DNA of 7,149 nucleotides, taken from an uncultured Collinsella sp. (lineage in GTDB: Bacteria; Actinomycetota; Coriobacteriia; Coriobacteriales; Coriobacteriaceae). Both the position numbers and the translations under genes were made by a program. The DNA lies in contig CABRFG010000078.1 of the NCBI GenBank assembly GCA_902470095.1, positions 1 through 7,149 of the forward strand. The letters run 5' to 3'. This document shows positions 4,618 to 7,149 of this stretch, piece by piece; within the stretch, counting starts at the first letter, position 1; each line of letters opens with the position of its first letter. The notes below the pieces were generated by a model. That model was not told the DNA's origin, ran no database searches, and was given only the letters and a program-made list of their open reading frames with translations.

Positions 4618-6988
4618 CGACAACGCGCTGGTGGTGGCGCTCGATACCTCGACCGACATGCTTGCCTGCGCGGCAAGTTGGATTGATGGGCAGACGGGCG
4701 AGACGAAGCTCGCGAGTGGCGACCACATGTGTCGCCGTCACGCCAACGTTGAGCTCGTGAATACCGTTGATGGCGTGCTGGCTCAAGCCGGTCTGGATCG
4801 CAGCGATGTTGGTTGCTACGTGGTCGGTCGCGGCCCGGGGTCCTTTACGGGTGTGCGCATCGGCATCTCCACTGCCAAGGGCCTCGCGCGCGGTGCCAAT
4901 GTTCCGCTGCTGGGCGTGTCGACGCTTGACGCTTGCGCTTGGACGGCGTGGAAGGCTGGCGTGCGCGGCAAGCTTGGTATCTTGGCCGATGCTATGCGCG
5001 GTGAGGTATATCCGGCGCTGTATATGCTGGTCGATGAGGGTCCCGAGCGTCAATTTGAGCGCGAGCACGTGGTCAAGGTCGCCGTGGCGCTCGATGAGTG
5101 GCGCCAAGCAGCGGACTGGGACCAGGTTCAGCTGACTGGTGACGGTCTCGTGCGCTATGGCAAGCTGTTGGGTGAGGACGAGACCGCTCGCTGCGTTGAG
5201 CGCGACCTGTGGTGGCCTTCGGGCGAGGGCTTGCTGCTCGCGCACGCTGCGGGTGACGGCGATCCGGCTCGCGTCCTGCCGATTTACACGCGCCTTTCGG
5301 ATGCCGAGGAAAACGAGCGCAAGCGTCTTGGTCTTGCCGAGAGTGCGCAGAGCGAAATTACGGGCGTTGCCGATGAGCTCGCCGGTCGTCATCTGCAGTT
5401 CCGTCCCATGGGCGCGGCGGATGCCGAGGGCGCGAGCGCGCTAGAGGCTGCCTGCTTTGAAGGTGCCGGACACGAGGCGTGGACGCCGGGCATGTTCCTG
5501 TCCGAACTGGGCGAGGACGTCGCTGCGCCGCGTAGTTGGTGGGTGGCACACGACGACGGCAAGCTGCTGGGCCTTGCCGGCGGTATGGTCGTGGACGGTG
5601 ATGTGCAGATTCTGGATGTCGCCGTCGACCCGGCACATCGCCGTGAGGGCATTGCCCGCAAGCTGCTGTCGCATGTGAGCTATGATGCCCAGATGCTCGG
5701 CTGCACCACGGCTTCGCTCGAGGTCGAGGACGGCAACGAGGGAGCGATTGCGCTCTATAACGCTCTGGGCTTTACCGAGGCAGGACGGCGCCGCGGCTAC
5801 TATGGTGCCGGCAAGGATGCCATCGTCATGACGGCTCCGCTGCCCCTGGTGCTTCCGGTCGACAATGCTTCGCCCGAGCCGACGGCGGCAGAGCAGCGTG
5901 TATGGCCGCTGCCCGCGCCCGAACGCACTGCTGAGGAGCGTGCCGAAATCGAGCGCCGTCGCCTGGTGCTCGCTATCGAGAGTTCGTGCGATGAGACGGC
6001 CGTGGCGATTATCGATGCGGATGGCAATATGCTGGCCAACCAGGTGTCGACACAGATTGATTTTCACGCCCGCTTTGGCGGCGTGGTGCCCGAGATCGCC
6101 TCGCGCAAACACGTTGAGGTGATTGTGAGTGTCGTGGATGCGGCGCTCGAGGATGCCGCAGCATCGCTTGGTCTTGAGGGCGGAGCCATTGCCCCCAGCG
6201 AGCTTGCCGCCGTGGGCGTGACACAGGGTCCGGGCCTGGTGGGCGCCCTCGTGGTGGGCGTTGCCTTTGCCAAAGGCTTTGCCTACGCTGCCGGTAAGCC
6301 GCTCGTATGCGTCAACCATCTGGAGGGGCACCTGTTTGCCAACTTGCTGGCACAGCCCGACCTCAAGCCGCCGTTCATCTTCACGCTTGTCTCGGGCGGG
6401 CACACCATGCTCGTGCACGTGAAGGCATGGGGCGACTACGAGGTACTTGGTGAGACACTCGACGATGCTGTGGGCGAGGCCTTCGACAAGGTAGCCAAGG
6501 CGTTGGGTCTGGGCTATCCCGGTGGCCCCATCATCTCCAAGCTGGCCGAGACGGGCAACCCCAAGGCGATCGATTTGCCCCGTGCGCTTAACAGCAGAGG
6601 AGACTATCGTTTCTCGCTTTCGGGTCTTAAAACGGCCGTGACGCTCTACATCGAGCAGGAGACCAAGGCCGGGCGCACGATTCACCTGCCCGATCTGGCG
6701 GCTTCGTTTGAGGCGGCTGTCTTTGACGTGCAGTACAAGAAGGCCAAGAACGCGCTGCATGCCACCGGATGCAAGGAGTATTGCATCGGCGGCGGTGTCT
6801 CGGCTAATCCGCATCTGCGCGAGATGATGATCAAGAAGCTCGGTCGTCAGGGGATCCGCGTGACGGTGCCGCCCTTGTCTGCCTGCACCGATAACGCAGC
6901 CATGATCGCGGAGGTCGCCCGCCGTAAATTCGACCGAGGTGAAATCTCGCCGTTCGACATCGACGCCGATCCAAACATGACGCTGTAG
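4604..6988 (+). CDS. tsaB-rimI-tsaD: Three-domain fusion: TsaB, RimI acetyltransferase and TsaD
   Basis: From the ATG at 4604 the protein has 794 residues and three enzymes in order. TsaB (about 7-230) has ALDTSTD (12-18), GRGPGSFTG (75-83), ADAMRGEVY and a closing LPIYTR; it is the scaffold partner of TsaD. RimI (about 262-412) is a GNAT acetyltransferase for the N-terminus of ribosomal protein S18. It has DVAVDP, the acetyl-CoA loop RREGIA (346-351), LEVEDGNE with Glu373 and LYNALGF with Tyr385; these match E. coli Glu103 and Tyr115. TsaD (about 451-794) transfers threonylcarbamoyl from its AMP adduct to tRNA A37. It has ESSCDET (459-465), the metal ligands His572 and His576 in NHLEGH, SGGHT, GYPGGP, GGGVSAN and CTDNAAM with Asp763. 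Two linkers join them, at about 231-261 (charged) and 413-450 (proline- then glutamate-rich). No frameshift or stop interrupts the frame. All visible active-site residues are present, so all three parts are probably active. Confidence 0.95.
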   Translation: MSLHNDNALVVALDTSTDMLACAASWIDGQTGETKLASGDHMCRRHANVELVNTVDGVLAQAGLDRSDVGCYVVGRGPGSFTGVRIGISTAKGLARGANVPLLGVSTLDACAWTAWKAGVRGKLGILADAMRGEVYPALYMLVDEGPERQFEREHVVKVAVALDEWRQAADWDQVQLTGDGLVRYGKLLGEDETARCVERDLWWPSGEGLLLAHAAGDGDPARVLPIYTRLSDAEENERKRLGLAESAQSEITGVADELAGRHLQFRPMGAADAEGASALEAACFEGAGHEAWTPGMFLSELGEDVAAPRSWWVAHDDGKLLGLAGGMVVDGDVQILDVAVDPAHRREGIARKLLSHVSYDAQMLGCTTASLEVEDGNEGAIALYNALGFTEAGRRRGYYGAGKDAIVMTAPLPLVLPVDNASPEPTAAEQRVWPLPAPERTAEERAEIERRRLVLAIESSCDETAVAIIDADGNMLANQVSTQIDFHARFGGVVPEIASRKHVEVIVSVVDAALEDAAASLGLEGGAIAPSELAAVGVTQGPGLVGALVVGVAFAKGFAYAAGKPLVCVNHLEGHLFANLLAQPDLKPPFIFTLVSGGHTMLVHVKAWGDYEVLGETLDDAVGEAFDKVAKALGLGYPGGPIISKLAETGNPKAIDLPRALNSRGDYRFSLSGLKTAVTLYIEQETKAGRTIHLPDLAASFEAAVFDVQYKKAKNALHATGCKEYCIGGGVSANPHLREMMIKKLGRQGIRVTVPPLSACTDNAAMIAEVARRKFDRGEISPFDIDADPNMTL

Positions 6989-7000
6989 CTGATACGGCGC

Positions 7001-7135
7001 GGTCCCCGGACGGAGGGGCCGGATATAAGGTTTCCTGCTCTACAGTCCTGCGCGAGACGAAGGCCACATTAAGTGGCCTTCTTTGCGTGCGGAACTCGCG
7101 ATAAACCTTATATCCGGCCCCTCCGTCCGGGGACC
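7001..7135. repeat. 33-bp perfect inverted repeat enclosing the operon terminator
   Basis: Positions 7001-7033 (beginning GGTCCCCGGACG, ending ATATAAGGTTT) are the exact reverse complement of 7103-7135, with no mismatch over 33 bases. The 69 bases between contain a second pair, CGCGAG (7051-7056) with CTCGCG (7095-7100), and inside that the terminator hairpin. Outside the arms, GATAC (6991-6995) and GTATC (7141-7145) can also pair across a symmetric 5-by-5 internal loop. The right arm is followed by TTTCT on the + strand. There is no open reading frame of note inside and no obvious target-site duplication at the edges. It could be a dispersed repeat, a large extended terminator or a structured RNA. 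Confidence 0.9.
7059..7084 (+). terminator. Probable intrinsic terminator of the operon
   Basis: GAAGGCCAC (7059-7067) pairs perfectly with GTGGCCTTC (7073-7081) around the loop ATTAA, and TTT follows at 7082-7084 before GCG. The 9-bp stem is strong but the T-run is short, so termination may be partial or helped by the surrounding repeat. The mirrored A-rich side is short (GAAGG), so it may work weakly in the reverse direction too. It lies about 70 nt after the tsaD stop codon and is the first simple hairpin after the last gene. Confidence 0.7.
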
Positions 7136-7149
7136 TTTCTGTATCGATA

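Noticed and set aside
4502..5392. Minus-strand open frame of 296 codons opposite tsaE and TsaB
   Set aside because: No domain is recognised, its composition is typical of an antisense shadow, and the + strand is fully explained by conserved proteins.
5441..6814. Long open frame on the minus strand (457 codons) opposite the RimI and TsaD parts
   Set aside because: It lies opposite a frame with complete catalytic motifs for two known families. Its own translation shows no recognisable domain, and such antisense frames are common in GC-rich coding DNA.
7001..7135. Calling the 33-bp inverted repeat a miniature transposon (MITE)
   Set aside because: The terminal-repeat geometry fits, but no target-site duplication is seen at the edges, no transposase family is indicated, and the interior is a working-looking terminator. 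Kept as an unclassified repeat.
1..7149. CRISPR array, tRNA, rRNA, phage or defence genes
   Set aside because: Nearly every base belongs to recognised housekeeping genes, and the two short non-coding ends contain no spaced direct repeats or tRNA-like folds.

Overview
The window holds one compact operon of six genes, all on the + strand, from about 165 to 6988. It is flanked on both sides by short intergenic stretches rich in perfect inverted repeats. The proteins look actinobacterial: the dehydratase half of Nnr carries the D-K-Y-x-R-G variant typical of that phylum, and the gene order (nnr, alr, tsaE, tsaB, rimI, tsaD) is the one I recall from mycobacteria and other actinobacteria. Moderately high GC, together with a single polypeptide carrying TsaB, RimI and TsaD, makes a gut Coriobacteriia member such as Collinsella my best guess. 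That placement is inference from memory, not a database match.

Layout. Positions 1-164 are non-coding: a 38-bp perfect palindrome (5-42), a featureless stretch, then a sigma70-type promoter (106-135) and a strong ribosome binding site. The genes follow almost without gaps: acpS (165-704), nnr (705-2321), alr (2324-3469), a family 4 uracil-DNA glycosylase (3478-4098), tsaE (4111-4617) and the tsaB-rimI-tsaD fusion (4604-6988). Junctions are 0, 2, 8 and 12 nt of spacing, then a 14-nt overlap, so one transcript with translational coupling is likely. Positions 6989-7149 hold a hairpin terminator nested inside a 33-bp perfect inverted repeat.

How the genes fit together. AcpS activates acyl carrier protein for lipid synthesis. 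Nnr repairs damaged NAD(P)H hydrates. Alr makes D-alanine for peptidoglycan. The glycosylase removes uracil from DNA. TsaE, TsaB and TsaD complete the t6A modification of tRNA A37, starting from the threonylcarbamoyl-AMP made by TsaC/Sua5, which is not in this window. RimI acetylates ribosomal protein S18. The operon is therefore a housekeeping and repair set rather than one pathway, except for the closing t6A block.

I found no phage, transposase, CRISPR, defence or RNA genes. The points most worth a second look are the two intergenic inverted-repeat structures, the three-enzyme fusion, and an alanine racemase that has alanine where the classical carbamylated lysine should be.
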